Shown: one piece after another, positions 11,825 through 22,755 of the stretch
Layout of the letters: every line of letters begins with the position of its first letter
How positions within the stretch are numbered: the first letter of the stretch is position 1
From: Meloidogyne chitwoodi
Taxonomy: Eukaryota; Nematoda; Chromadorea; Rhabditida; Meloidogynidae
Direction: 5' to 3'
Length of the DNA stretch: 64,000 nt
Assembly: GCA_015183035.1 (NCBI GenBank)
Contig: JACZZP010000018.1
Coordinates: 1,860,001 to 1,924,000, forward strand
Made by a program: the position numbers and the translations under genes
The notes under the pieces: model-generated
What the model was told of the DNA's origin: nothing
Seen by the model: only the letters and a program-made list of their open reading frames with translations
Database searches by the model: none

Positions 11825-13919
11825 TTAAGGTATTTTGTTTGTTATACCTTCACGAAAGCAATATTTGACCTATAAATTGTGAAAAATTAAAAAAATAATA
11901 ATTTTTTTTTTCCTCTTACTTCATTAAGCACTGCCCAACACGGCAAATAACTGGCATCTAATTGAATTTTGGGTGCATCAGGTCCCAAATTACAAAAAGC
12001 TAGGCATTTGTCTCCAGCAGCTGTAGTGTGTACACGTTTTGATCGACAACAAGAACTGTGATCAGAATCCTGAGCTGCACACGTAAATAAATCTAGACCA
12101 TATTCGGTTGGACATTTGTCACTGCCAAGAAACATACTTGCTAAAAAAGTTAAATTAAATTGAAAATATTTATAAAAAAACTAACTCAAAATTTTTTTGC
12201 TCAAAACATCAAAGTTACAACGCGATTCACAAGATTTGGCCACTCGTTTACGTTTACAACAATCAAGAAAAATTTTGTTAGGATCCTTAGAAAATAAAAA
12301 ACTAACAAAGAATTTTTAATTAAACCATTAAGTGTGAAGCAGTTTGTAGCAGTGGTAGTGTTGAAACCTTTTTAGGTCCTCTAGTGACTGTAAGGATTGT
12401 TGTCGCTTTCTTGCTAGAAACAAGAGTAGGAAATTTTGTTATTGGGGTAAAATTCTTTTCTTCTTCATTTTGAAGAACCTTAAAGAAACAATTAAAAAAA
12501 ATAAATTAAAAAAAAACAACATTTTTAAGTAATTGATTCTGCCTGATTAACTCAGAAATTCTAAGTTTTTCACTTTCCGGTAAAAAGCGAGAAGGAGGTG
12601 GTGGAGGCAAATCAAACTCTATGGCCGTTGGAATGGTATCTTTCTTGTTGGTTTCTCCAGCTTTCATTGGTTTGTGTGAAGGTGTTGTTGTTGGTCTTTG
12701 TTTTATTTTACGTGTTGTCGCTTGTAAATGGGTAGTTTTTGTTTTTGGAGAAACCGCCTTAGGCGGGGCTTGTTGTTCTAATTTCACCCCAATCGATTGA
12801 TGCGCCCCAGCTTTAGGAAATTTTTTTACAAAAAATATAAAGCAAAGAAGCAGTTAAAAGAACCTAGTTCATTAGGGAGCATATTAATAAATTCTTTTTG
12901 AGCAATTTGAACTGGTTGAATGTGTACAATACGGGCAGGTTGTTGTTGAAGCTGCGGGTGTTGCTGCTGCTGTGATTGTAAGGCCCATTGAGGAGGAGCT
13001 AATGGGGGAGGAAGTAATTGATGTTGCTCCTAAGAGAAGATTTGCAAAATTTTTATGTCAAAATATAAACAAACCAATGCTGGTTGTTGCTGATCTCTGA
13101 GAAAAGGTTTCTGTTCATTTGAAGTACCACCCATCATTATCGGAGGTTTAATTAATTCAGGAAGTTGCTCCTAAATTTTGGACAAAATTTTTCAAAAATT
13201 TGTTAAAAAAGTAACCTGAAATTCACCTGGAACAGATTTATGCACGAATGGTTGTTGTTGTTGTTGATGAAATTGGGTGACTTGAGGAAAATGTTGCTGG
13301 AGATTTGTACGAAAATTATCAAACTTTCGTTGTTGTTGAAAATTATTATTATTATACAAAACTGTACTGGTCTCCTGTCTTTGTTGAACAGGAGGAGACT
13401 GAGGGGACTGTAAAAATGTAGGGCCATTATTAAATGTTTGTTGTTGCTGAGGAATAAAAGGTTGTTGTGGAGGCTGAAATTTTATTCTCAGAGTACGAAA
13501 TTAATTAAAAGGCTTAAAATTAAACCTGAAAAATTCTTGACCCTATAATTATTTTCCATTATTTAACTTCTTACTTGAAATCCCTGTTGCTGAGGCTGTT
13601 GTTGAAACGGTAAAATTGTTGAGGGTTGAAATGAAGGAATATCATTATTAACTTGCTGTTGAAATGGTTGAAGTCGAAACTGTTGAAATTCTGGATGATA
13701 AGCAAAATGAAATTGCTGTTGAGATTGTTGTGTACCGGGAACCAAATAAAACCATTGTTGTTGACTGGTGACACCTGAATTTTTAATTAATTATTTTGGT
13801 AGAGAAAGAAGTTACTTACATGCCAAAAGAAGAAATAAAATTGATGAATAAAATGAACTAATAAGGCGCCAGCCTAAAAAACTTCTGGGCTTTTCTAGTG
13901 TAACAAGTAGTTTTTCCAT
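11825..13919 (-). CDS. Secreted or membrane-anchored protein, Gln-rich with a C-terminal DB domain
   Basis: The start at 13,919 gives a short basic stretch followed by a hydrophobic segment (SSFYSSILFLLLA), a likely signal peptide or anchor. The next exons are strikingly Gln-rich (about 13,770 to 12,900), then comes a Pro/Lys/Thr linker (12,787-12,520), then a Cys-rich end. The Cys-rich part (about 12,290 to 11,830) has twelve cysteines, including two CC pairs in FLDCCKRKRV and SSCCRSKRV, and a final CWAVLNEV...YCFREG. This is the spacing of the nematode DB domain, an extracellular module of unknown function found in some secreted and immunoglobulin-type proteins. The last exon is inferred: a donor at NE^gtaagag joins a short exon carrying the twelfth cysteine. 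Whether the protein is a cuticle, matrix or gland product cannot be told. The domain call is firm; exon joins in the Gln-rich part are less certain. Confidence 0.75.
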
Positions 13920-15020
13920 TTTAACATTCAAGTAATTTTTACTTGTTGTAGAAAAAGGTCACAGGTGTGTGGAGTAAGGAAAAATATGACTGGGTGAAAC
14001 TTTTTTTTTTTTGACGTTAACAAAAAGCGAAGCCGGTTCCACAAAATAAGTAGATTAGCATTTTAATTTGTCCAGAATAAGCTTTTTCATTTGTAGTGAA
14101 AATTATTCAGAAAATTGGGGGTAAAATTGGGGAGGGATGGTATATTTTCTAAGGAAAAGAGAGAAGGAAATGTGTAATGTTTTAATATGGGGAGGATGAT
14201 GTGCGGCCCTGGATCAACGTTAGCATGTATTCCACTTTTTTTCTTTAAATTACCTAGTAAAACAGCGCGCGTGCTAAAGTTAAGTTAATCAAGCAAAAAA
14301 TAGAAAGTATATATTAAGTTCAATGTAAATAGATGAGCCTTTTCTGGTCGTTGATTTTATTAAATTATAAGTGGATTCGCGTATTTTTTATTTCAAAAAT
14401 TGTTTTAAAGATTTTGTACTTTTTTCTTAGCTTTGCTATAATTTTGTGAATGTGTGCTTATTTTTACTGTTAATCATATTTTGGGACTCGTATATATAAA
14501 TTAATCCAATCCCTTATTCTAATTTATATTTTCTTTTTCTCACATCTCAGATATAAGCTTGTTGCGCATTTGGCGTGACGAGAAAAATTAGATTCTTTTT
14601 TCTCGCCATTTTCACATCCTGACGAAGCGCCTTTTTCTCACAATATTTTTGATAAAAATGTGTTAAAGAAAAACTTGTTTTGGCACCCCCTCATTTTATG
14701 TATATTTTATAATACAACTTTATCAAAAAAGGATTGTGAGAGATGTTGTTACTATATTTTTAACATTTAATGTTTAAACATCTAAGAAAAAAATTAATTA
14801 GTAAGAGAAAAATTTTTTTTCTTAAATCTGGCAGCTTCAAAAATTATTTAAGTGAAATGTATAATATAGGGATTTTCCAAATGAAAAGAAAAAACTGGGT
14901 AATATAGTCACAAATTAATATTATGCATGGGTATATAATTTAAAATTATGTCGAAAATTTTTTCCAAACATGTCAGAATTTAATGAAGATCATAAGGGCT
15001 TACCAAACTTATTTTTTCAT
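13920..15020. other. Intergenic, upstream of the DB-domain gene
   Basis: About 1.1 kb between the DB-domain gene start and the ECT2 stop codon. No gene seen. AT-rich, and expected to hold the DB gene promoter and the ECT2 3' UTR. Confidence 0.5.
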
Positions 15021-17195
15021 TTAAGACTCACTGATGTCACCCAAATTTGATTTTTTCAAACTCCCAGTGCGTTTTATATGAGGCCAACCTCCACCCAAGG
15101 CAATGTTTGAAATGCTCCTCCGAAGCGAGTTCCTACGACGAATTGTACCAGTTCGGCTAAGTTCAGATGCAACTCTTCTGGAAATAAACACAAATTTTAA
15201 TTTATAATCTAATCTTTATAAAAAAATACATTGCTTTCACAATTGATTCAACTTCCTCTGGCCTATTATCAATCTGACTGTGAATACGTCCAACAGATAC
15301 TTCTTCAACGGTAATATCGCGAGTAGAGCTTGTTACTATCTAAAAAGGAAAATTTAATTGAAAAAATAAAATTTTTTTAACTTTTTTTTTTTGATAAATT
15401 TAACCCTCAAATTTTCTTTATTTTTAATGATTCTCACAATCAGATGATCTTTTTTTATAGTAATAAAGAAACAAACCAATTGGACAAGATTAGCAAAGAA
15501 GTCTATACCCATATCAATAGTAAAACCATTAGTGGGTTGAAAGAAGCAAAGTTCATCAGCCTTTTGGTCCCGAATCTTCACAATGAAAACTTCTTTAATA
15601 AAAAGGGTTAATTAATTATCAAATAATTCAAATACCGTGCTCCCTTTCAAATTCAACAGATCGAAAATTTGCAAAACGATATTGCTCTATATGCTTATAA
15701 CGCCTTCGTTCTTTCTTCCAACTTGCCCCACGACGCAAAAAACTCAAAGACTTTTGACGAGGCAAAGTTCCACTGCTGCCGCTATTGAATGAAGTATTTA
15801 GACCACCAGAAGCACCAACTGTCGAGTCCATTTCAGATGTGCAGAATCGGGATTTTGCAATCTAAAATATTTTTTTAAAGAACTCTGCTCTAAAAAATTT
15901 ACTTCGACATAATCGTTGAATAGGAAAAGGCCAATTTTCTTTCCTTTATACTTCTGCAAAATTCCACCGGCACCAATAACAATCATATCAATAGATTGAA
16001 TGAACTGACGATGACTTGAAATTAAACAGTCCTAAAAATATAAATTAGTCAAAAAAACTTTTAAAACAACTAACAGGAAAATCTTCAATATCTTGGCAAA
16101 TTTCCATAAATTGTTGCAAGTCGTCAGTCTTTCTGCGCGATTCGTTAGTTTTCCTGAAAAACTATATCATTGCAATATTTTTAATTTCATACTCTAAAAC
16201 TCCTTTAAGCTGTTCAATTGCTAATTTTAACCATTGATGATCAGGATTATTCTTCTCCGTACGCTTGAACAGTTCTGAACAAAAGGTTGTTTAGAGTACT
16301 TTATATGTCTACCTTGTAAAAGAAGAAGCACACTAGGAATTCTCTGCACCGGACGAATAAATAAATCACGAATCGAATTTTTCTTACACTCAGGACTTGA
16401 TTCTGCATGCTAAAAGAGGAAAAAAATAAAAATAAATAAATATCTAAAACCTTTATAAATTCATGGAATTTGGGTTTATTAAACTCGCAATAGTCCAGAG
16501 TTCGCAAAATGTCATCATAAGAGTTGATATATGGTGGATAAACCTAACATAAGTATTACAATGAAGAAATTAAATCTTATAATGAAAACCTTTTCAAGAT
16601 CAAGGGCTGAATCTGCCCAAATTTTTCCAATTAAATTAGAATTATTCCAGTTACTAAGGCTTCGTTGCAAGGCTTCTTGGATATATGTATGCGCATCAAT
16701 AATAGGTGTGATCTTCTTGAAAAGCGTATTCAACTCTTTGAGACTGAGCAAATCCCTCTCTATATCTTTGCTAGTTTTCTCGCAATTCTTTATACGCATT
16801 TCAAGCGGCCTTTTAAAAACCTAAATTGAAGTTTTATTTTATTAATTCATAGGAGATAAAACCTCGATGAGAACTTTTAATATACGAAGGTAATTTTGCT
16901 CAGTATCTAATATCTCATGGCATACCATAAATCGTCTTTCGTTCTTCTTTGGTGTTCCATTTTCATTTACTGCTTCATTTGACAAAATACTAAAAATAAG
17001 TATTAGAATTGAGTATTTTGCAATAAATTCATAAAACCTAGTATTGATAGCAGTATTTGTATCATCAAGCGCAGATCTTAATAAAAATAAGAACGCTATA
17101 TTCTTTATATAAAATTACTTGGAGTTATTCCTCTTTTTTAAAAGTCTTTCATCACTAAGTGGAGATTGATTTTCCTTCTCTTTTATTTTATTCAT
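15021..17195 (-). CDS. ect-2: ECT2-type Rho guanine nucleotide exchange factor (DH-PH), lacking visible BRCT domains
   Basis: ECT2 activates RhoA at the division plane to drive the contractile ring. The DH domain starts near 16,960 (CHEILDTEQNYLRILKVLIE) and continues through NWNNSNLIGKIWADSALDLE, FNKPKFHEFIK and a RPVQR motif, matching the order in animal ECT2. The linker ISSHRQFIQSID (about 16,000) and the PH start GLFLFNDYVEV (15,930) also match ECT2. The PH region is interrupted by a Ser/Gly-rich insert (15,831-15,720). The tail is basic (RTGTIRRRNSLRRSISNIAL). Short introns split the gene. Only about 60 residues precede the DH domain, whereas ECT2 normally has tandem N-terminal BRCT repeats. 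The next gene begins divergently 352 bp away, leaving little room for them. Confidence 0.8.
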
Positions 17196-17547
17196 ATGTA
17201 GTGTAGTAATTTAATAGTAAAATAACAAATTATCTATAGTAAATATGGCAAATGACTAATAAGAACATAAAATGGATGAAACAAGGAAAAAAGTGTGAAA
17301 TCATATGCGATTTACAAAAATAGTAAAAGGCTTCTAGTTTGTAAATTTAAATGAAATTTTTTTGCAAATGGGAAATTCATAAATATTGACATATCATCCC
17401 TTTATATTATAGACGTATAAATTATAAATAATGACATACATACAGACAAAGCTGTGGGGTTAGAAGAGTCTCATTAACAGCAGTAGTGGTTTTCTCAAAT
17501 TTTTTATAATTTCTTGACCAATTTTTCTTTTACAAAACATTCTCAAA
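17196..17547. promoter_or_regulatory. Divergent intergenic region between ECT2-like and AsnRS genes
   Basis: 352 bp separate two start codons on opposite strands, so the promoters of both genes probably lie here. AT-rich, with no recognisable BRCT-coding exon on the minus strand. No specific factor site can be named. Confidence 0.45.
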
Positions 17548-19322
17548 ATGTTATTTGGAAAGATTTGGCAACTTCAAATACAAATATTCAGGAAATGTAA
17601 TGGTTGGTGACTATATGTAGTTATAAAATATTTAATAATTTGTGTCGATTCATTCTTTATTAATAAAGGTCTCTCGCCGTTAATAAGAATTAACGACCTG
17701 CTAAATGAGTCAGAACCAAAGCAGGACATTGTAATACAGGTTTGCATAATTTTAAAAATTGGTTTAAAGTTTTGTTTGAGAATAAAATATTTATCTTAAA
17801 TTTAATCACAATTTTTCTTTAGGGTTGGGTTAGACATGCTCAGAGATTTGGTAAAATGCTCTTTCTAAAATTAAATGATGGTACTTGTCCACATCAACTT
17901 CAAGCAGTTGTACCTCGAAAAATTTGTCATATTGTCCACGTGGGTAGTGCTCTTCGTTTACACGGACATTGGATTCCGAGTATAGGAGAACAACAACAAA
18001 TGGAATTTTTGGCCGAAAAATGTTTATTTGTTAATGATTCCAATGAATTTGTATTTTATTAAATTATTAACTTTATTAAAAAATATTATTAGATTGGCGA
18101 TGGAAAAGATAAGGATTCTCTTCGCTTGATTCCTCATTTGAGACCGAAAACATTAGAATTTGCATCAATTTTAAGAATGCGATCTCGTCTTAACTTTTTA
18201 ATTCACAAATTCTTTAATGTTAGTATTTAAATATTTTTTAAATTTTTTGAAAAGGACAGGCACTTCATTCACATTGATACGCCAATGTTTTCTCAAAATG
18301 ATTGTGAGGGTGCTGGCGAGGCTTTTTCAGCTACTTGTTCTGAGAAAAATTTTTTTGGTGATACTCAACAGACATTTTTACCTGTTTCTGGACAATTGCA
18401 CTTAGAAGCTATGAGCAGGTTTTATCAGATTATTTTCTTCTTTAAATTGCATCTTTATCAATTAAAGCTCACTCGGAAATGTTTATACAATTTCACCCTG
18501 TTTTCGTGCAAATCCAAGCAAAACTCGCCAACATTTGGCAGAATTCAAAATGTTGGAAGTCGAATGCGCCTTTGTCGATTCACTTGAACATCTTTGTACA
18601 AATGTAGAGGAATTTTTACGCTTTATAATTTCAAGCACAGAGCCATCCTCTCAAACTGCAGATTTTGAAGCATCCGCTCCATTTTGCCAAAGAAATTCTA
18701 TTGATGGCGAAAAATTAGCTTCTTCAAAGGTTTTTTTAGATTATTAAATTTAAATTTTCTCAAGTAATTTTAAGATTCTTGCTGAGTGCCTTGCTAATAA
18801 AGAAAAGCCATTTCCTAGGATATCATTCATTGAGGCAATTAAGCTTCTTGGACGTCAACTAAATGATGATGAAATCAACAAACAGTTGAGTAGAAAAGAC
18901 GAATTTGATCTTGTTGACGCTTTTGGTGGCCCTGTTTTTGTGACTCATTTCCTTGCAGATCAAAAACCGTTTTACATGCGACGAACAGAAGATGGGAAAT
19001 ACGTTAGTGATCATTATAAATTCTTTTATTTAATTCTTCTTTTTGTCCTTAGACAGAATCCTTTGATCTATTGGCTCCTTTTGTTGGTGAATTAGCCGGT
19101 GGTAGTGTTCGTGAATGGGACAAAGAATTATTGGCCTCTAGGCTTCCCATACAAAAAGAAGGAAAACTTGAATGGTACATGGATCTTAGACGTTATGGTT
19201 ACCCAAGAAGTGCAGGATTTGGAATTGGTGTTGATCGTTTGATGCAATCACTTTTTGGTATTGGAAATATAAAGGACACCATCCCTTTCCCTCGTTGGGC
19301 AAATCAAACAATTAAATGTTGA
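17548..19322 (+). CDS. nars-2: Asparaginyl-tRNA synthetase, mitochondrial type
   Basis: Class II synthetase that charges tRNA-Asn. After a short N-terminal exon (MLFGKIWQLQIQIFRK) comes the OB-fold anticodon-binding domain, GWVRHAQRFGKMLFLKLNDG. The catalytic core follows: GQLHLEAM near 18,395, motif 2 around YTISPCFRANPSKTRQHLAE (18,490-18,545), and motif 3 GFGIGVDRLMQSLFG (19,217-19,260), ending PFPRW near the C terminus. Organisation and length (about 440 residues) resemble the bacterial/mitochondrial form rather than the cytosolic one, and the N-terminal exon is a plausible mitochondrial presequence. Exon joins are clean, for example ATGAGCAG^gttttatc to ttaaag^CTCACTC. POP5 follows 148 bp downstream on the same strand, suggesting an operon. 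A cytosolic function cannot be excluded from sequence alone. Confidence 0.9.
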
Positions 19323-19470
19323 ATAAACTTTTTTTCATATTTTATTTATTTTGATAAATCTTTGCCAATTTCTTCTAGATTTTTTAAAAATTATTTTAAA
19401 ATTTTGAATGGTATTTTCCCTAATATTTTTACATATGATCAAATTAAATCTATCATTTACAATCATTAAG

Positions 19471-20055
19471 ATGGTAAAATTAAAGAGACGTTATTTACTA
19501 ATTGAATTACAATTTGTAGACGAAAGAAAAGATGTATTCATAACTGGATCAGATATTTACCACTCAATTATTGATCAAGTGGGGCACCTTCATGGCGATT
19601 ATGGGGCAGGTGCCATTTGTGGATCATTACAGGTTTAAACATAAATTTTGATTAAAAATTCATGTGTGTTTTAAGGTAAAAATCCGAGATCCAGCCACAA
19701 ATACTGCGGTTATTCGCATCCACTCTAAAGAACGTCTGTTTGTAAGTACAGCACTACCTTTCATTCTAAAAATTGGAAAGTGTCGTTGCACCTTGCAGCT
19801 TTTATTTGAAGGTTTTCCAAATCTTAATTATGAATATTTTTCTTCATTTAAGGGTCCTCAATCAGAACAGTTGAGAGATTTTTATTTCGATCAAATTTGA
19901 AGATGCTTTACGCCAAGTTACGTGTCTCCGAAGACGAAAGTATTTTTTTCTTCTCAACAAACATTTTTATTTTATCCTTTTTAGATGAAAAGGCATTGCT
20001 TAGAACTTCAATTCGATCAATTACCGGTCCCCGAATAGCCCATATTCGAATGTAA
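19471..20055 (+). CDS. pop-5: Ribonuclease P/MRP protein subunit POP5
   Basis: POP5 is a core protein of RNase P (tRNA 5' maturation) and RNase MRP (pre-rRNA processing) in the nucleus and nucleolus. The start MVKLKRRYLLIEL is the family's opening motif. It is followed by HGDYGAGAICGSLQVK, IRIHSKERLFVSTALPFI and, after an intron, GSSIRTVERFLFRS, matching the strongly conserved SIRT block of POP5. The joined protein is about 150 residues, as usual for the family. Four exons; the last runs NEKALLRTSIRSITGPRI to the stop at 20,055. An AG lies immediately before the ATG, and AsnRS ends 148 bp upstream, so it could be a trans-spliced downstream operon gene. Confidence 0.9.
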
Positions 20056-20404
20056 AAACTTGTTAGAAATAAAAGCTCTTTATCTTTTTCAAATTAGTAT
20101 TTTATAAATAAAATTTTTAAAATCTCAAAAATAAATATTCTCATGAGAAAATAGAAATTCGATAAATTTAAGTGAACAATTTTAATAGATTAAGTTGATA
20201 TTTAGGTTATATAATTTATGTATTATTAAGTGTTAGAAATCTGCTTATTTCTTAAGATACACGGATTGAGAGATTTTTTTCTGTTGCAAACAGAATACGT
20301 TCAACTAAGACAAATTTTTTGTAAAAATAAAAAAACTTATATTTCCCCCTCTTTATTATATTTTTAATACCTGGAAAGATTTCTCCAATGTTTTGTTCAT
20401 CCTT

Positions 20405-22067
20405 TTACTTCCTTTGAGCTAATCCCATTGAGACTAGTTGTTCAGCAAAGTCAGTTGAGTCGATTAAAAGTTTGCCGATACATACAGGGATTCGTCTTTC
20501 ACTATGCAATTTCCAATCGCTAGACAAAACCAATTCAACCTAAATACGGGTTAAAATAATAATTTTAAAAATTTTAAAAATACCGATTTATCTTGTAATC
20601 TTTTGGGTTGTAACGCTTCATTAACAAAATGTTGAGTTTCAGGCAGCCATCGAATGCGATACCACTGACCATTTTTGTCTTTATCTGTCATCTGTTGATT
20701 AACGTTTACTTCGATTTCTTTTTGTTTTTGACCTCGAACACAAATTCCACCCAACTATAATTTACAAAAAATTTTAATAAAAAAATTAAAATAACCTGGC
20801 ATCGTGCAATAAATGTCTTTTTAAATGCATTCACTGCTTCAGTCAAAGGCCTCAATTCCATTGTATGCACTGCATAATAAAAACCAGCATCAACAGCATA
20901 AACAACCTAAAAACGAAAAATGTACACTAAAAACAGAATTTATATTAAAAAAATAACCCAATATTGTTGATTTGCTATAGATTTATTAATTAGTTGTACT
21001 CGACACCAGTCACCATCAATTTGTGTGCCAAACACTTGTCCGGGTAAAAAATTATTTTTAAGCGTTGGTGGAGGCAAACGCAACAAAGCAGAAGAAAGAT
21101 ATTCACAATAAACGTTCTTAAAAAATTATTTTTTTTGAATACTTTGTAATAAAATTAATACCCATTTTTTAAATCGAAAGAAAATATTATCGGGATCCAA
21201 TGCAGCAACTATCAAAATTTCTATTGGCCCAACAGTTGGTAATGTGTCAAGAGGTATTGGTTCGAATTGATCAGCCATAAAAGCAGAAATTGGTGTCAAA
21301 ATATTATTTTCTTTGCTTTCAGTTTGTTTTATATTCTCATCTTTAATTTCAATTTTATTATTTTTTTCAACCTTGCATAAATCTTGTTCAATTTGAGAAA
21401 TAGTGGAAGGAGACAAACATTCTATTTGATGTATTTCAGATTCACAGCATATTTTTTGCTGCTTGGCAATGTTTCCATTCGACAAAAACTGATGAATTGA
21501 AAATAATGGATTTTGTTATAGATTTTTATACCAAAAGGGTGTAAGTAGAAACATCCTGAACATGAAATTCTTCTGCTACGCGCAATAGAGAAAGCCAATT
21601 TGTTGGTAAATTGTTAGCAATTGAGGTTTGAACATATCTAAATTAAAGTAAAAGAAAATTTCATTTTAAAAAACCTTTCGTTATAAAGTTGTTCAAGAAA
21701 TGTTGAAGCTATACCAGAAGGAAATTCCTTAAAAAATTTAATAAAGGAAATAAACATAAAATTTAACCTTAATAATTTTATAAAGTAGCTCTCTCGTTTC
21801 CTCAATTCTATCATTAGACGAATCTTCTTGGAAAATCATAAAATTAATAAGAAAATTATTCTAAAAAAACAAATGAAATAGTGTAAAATCTGTGCGTCAT
21901 TTTCCTGATGGAAATTAGAGTCTCAACCTTTATCACCAACAAAATGACATTTTTTGTCAGAACATCTAAATTTGAGCTAAAACGCTTCTAAATGAAACTA
22001 ACTTATATCCTCTTACATTTTGTAATATAAAAGGATTATATTTACAATGCTCAACTAAATTTACCAT
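20405..22067 (-). CDS. Tudor-domain protein with an N-terminal LOTUS/OST-HTH-like segment
   Basis: Exons join across short introns to about 450 residues. The N-terminal part includes RELLYKIIKEFPSGIASTFL...WLSLLRVAEEFHVQ (about 21,810 to 21,550), which resembles a LOTUS (OST-HTH) winged helix. An acidic, Lys-rich linker follows (21,485-21,290). A Tudor domain then runs PTVGPIEILIVAALDPDNIF (about 21,240) through GTQIDGDWCRV and VVYAVDAGFY to LRPL (about 20,845). The usual DYG turn is DAG here. The C-terminal part (GGICVRGQKQKEIEVNVNQQ to the stop) looks like the remaining staphylococcal-nuclease-like fold of an extended Tudor. LOTUS-plus-Tudor proteins (TDRD5/TDRD7, nematode LOTR-1) act in germ granules and small-RNA pathways. 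The Tudor call is firm; the LOTUS call is tentative. Confidence 0.6.
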
Positions 22068-22119
22068 TTTCTTATCCAATCGCTTTGTTACTCTTATAAC
22101 CTTCACGCTATTTTCAAAA
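22068..22119. promoter_or_regulatory. 52-bp spacer between two divergent start codons
   Basis: The ATG of the Tudor/LOTUS-like gene (22,067, minus) and that of the small membrane protein (22,120, plus) are separated by only 52 bp, including CTTATAACC and CTTCACGC. If both starts are right, the two genes share one bidirectional promoter and have very short or overlapping 5' leaders. Confidence 0.4.
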
Positions 22120-22577
22120 ATGGATACAACTTGGAATGTGAGTTATGTTCTCACCTATAGATGGTGCCCAAATGCTCAAAGTGATAATGAAGCTGTACAA
22201 GAAAGTTTCAAGAATGAGGTCTTTTTTCTATTTTGCTAGACAAAATTTCTTTTTTTAGATATTTGAGTCTGAACAAGCGGAAATTATAGTTGTTTCCTCA
22301 ACACTTATTTTTGCTCTCACAATTGCAATTGGATTTATAATATATGTTTATGTAAAATGGAGGCAAGATCAGGAAGATGAGAAAGTGATGAATGAGTTGA
22401 GAATTGTTGTCAATCGTGCGGCCAATAAGGAGAAATACACGGCATTCCTTCCTGATGAGGAGTAAGTTGACACGTTAAAAAACTGACCCATTAATATTAA
22501 GGTATGAGGATGATTGTTCCGATGATGTTCTAGATGTTCAAATAGAATTGTCAAAAAGTACTGAATCTAATAGCTAA
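22120..22577 (+). CDS. Small single-pass membrane protein, unrecognised
   Basis: Three exons (donors at 22,218 and about 22,460) give about 125 residues: a 40-residue N-terminal part with MDTTWNVSYVLTYRWCPNAQ, one strongly hydrophobic segment (IIVVSSTLIFALTIAIGFII followed by YVYVKWR), then a charged tail with an acidic patch (EEYEDDCSDDVLDVQ). No N-terminal signal peptide is evident, and the basic residues after the segment suggest the C terminus is cytosolic. I do not recognise the family. Correct splice phase across both introns supports a real gene. It is divergent from the Tudor gene and convergent with the septin gene. Confidence 0.65.
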
Positions 22578-22755
22578 GATGTGTTCAAATAGAAAGCCAC
22601 TTCGCTTATAACAATCTCAAAATATTTTTATTAGCCTTGCTATCTATTTTATTGTGATAAAACATTTCAGTTTTTGCTATAAATTAAAATTTTGTTGCCT
22701 TTAAAGTATAAAGCGAGAATAAAATTCTTTGAAAAAATGTTTATTTTTTGTTTAA

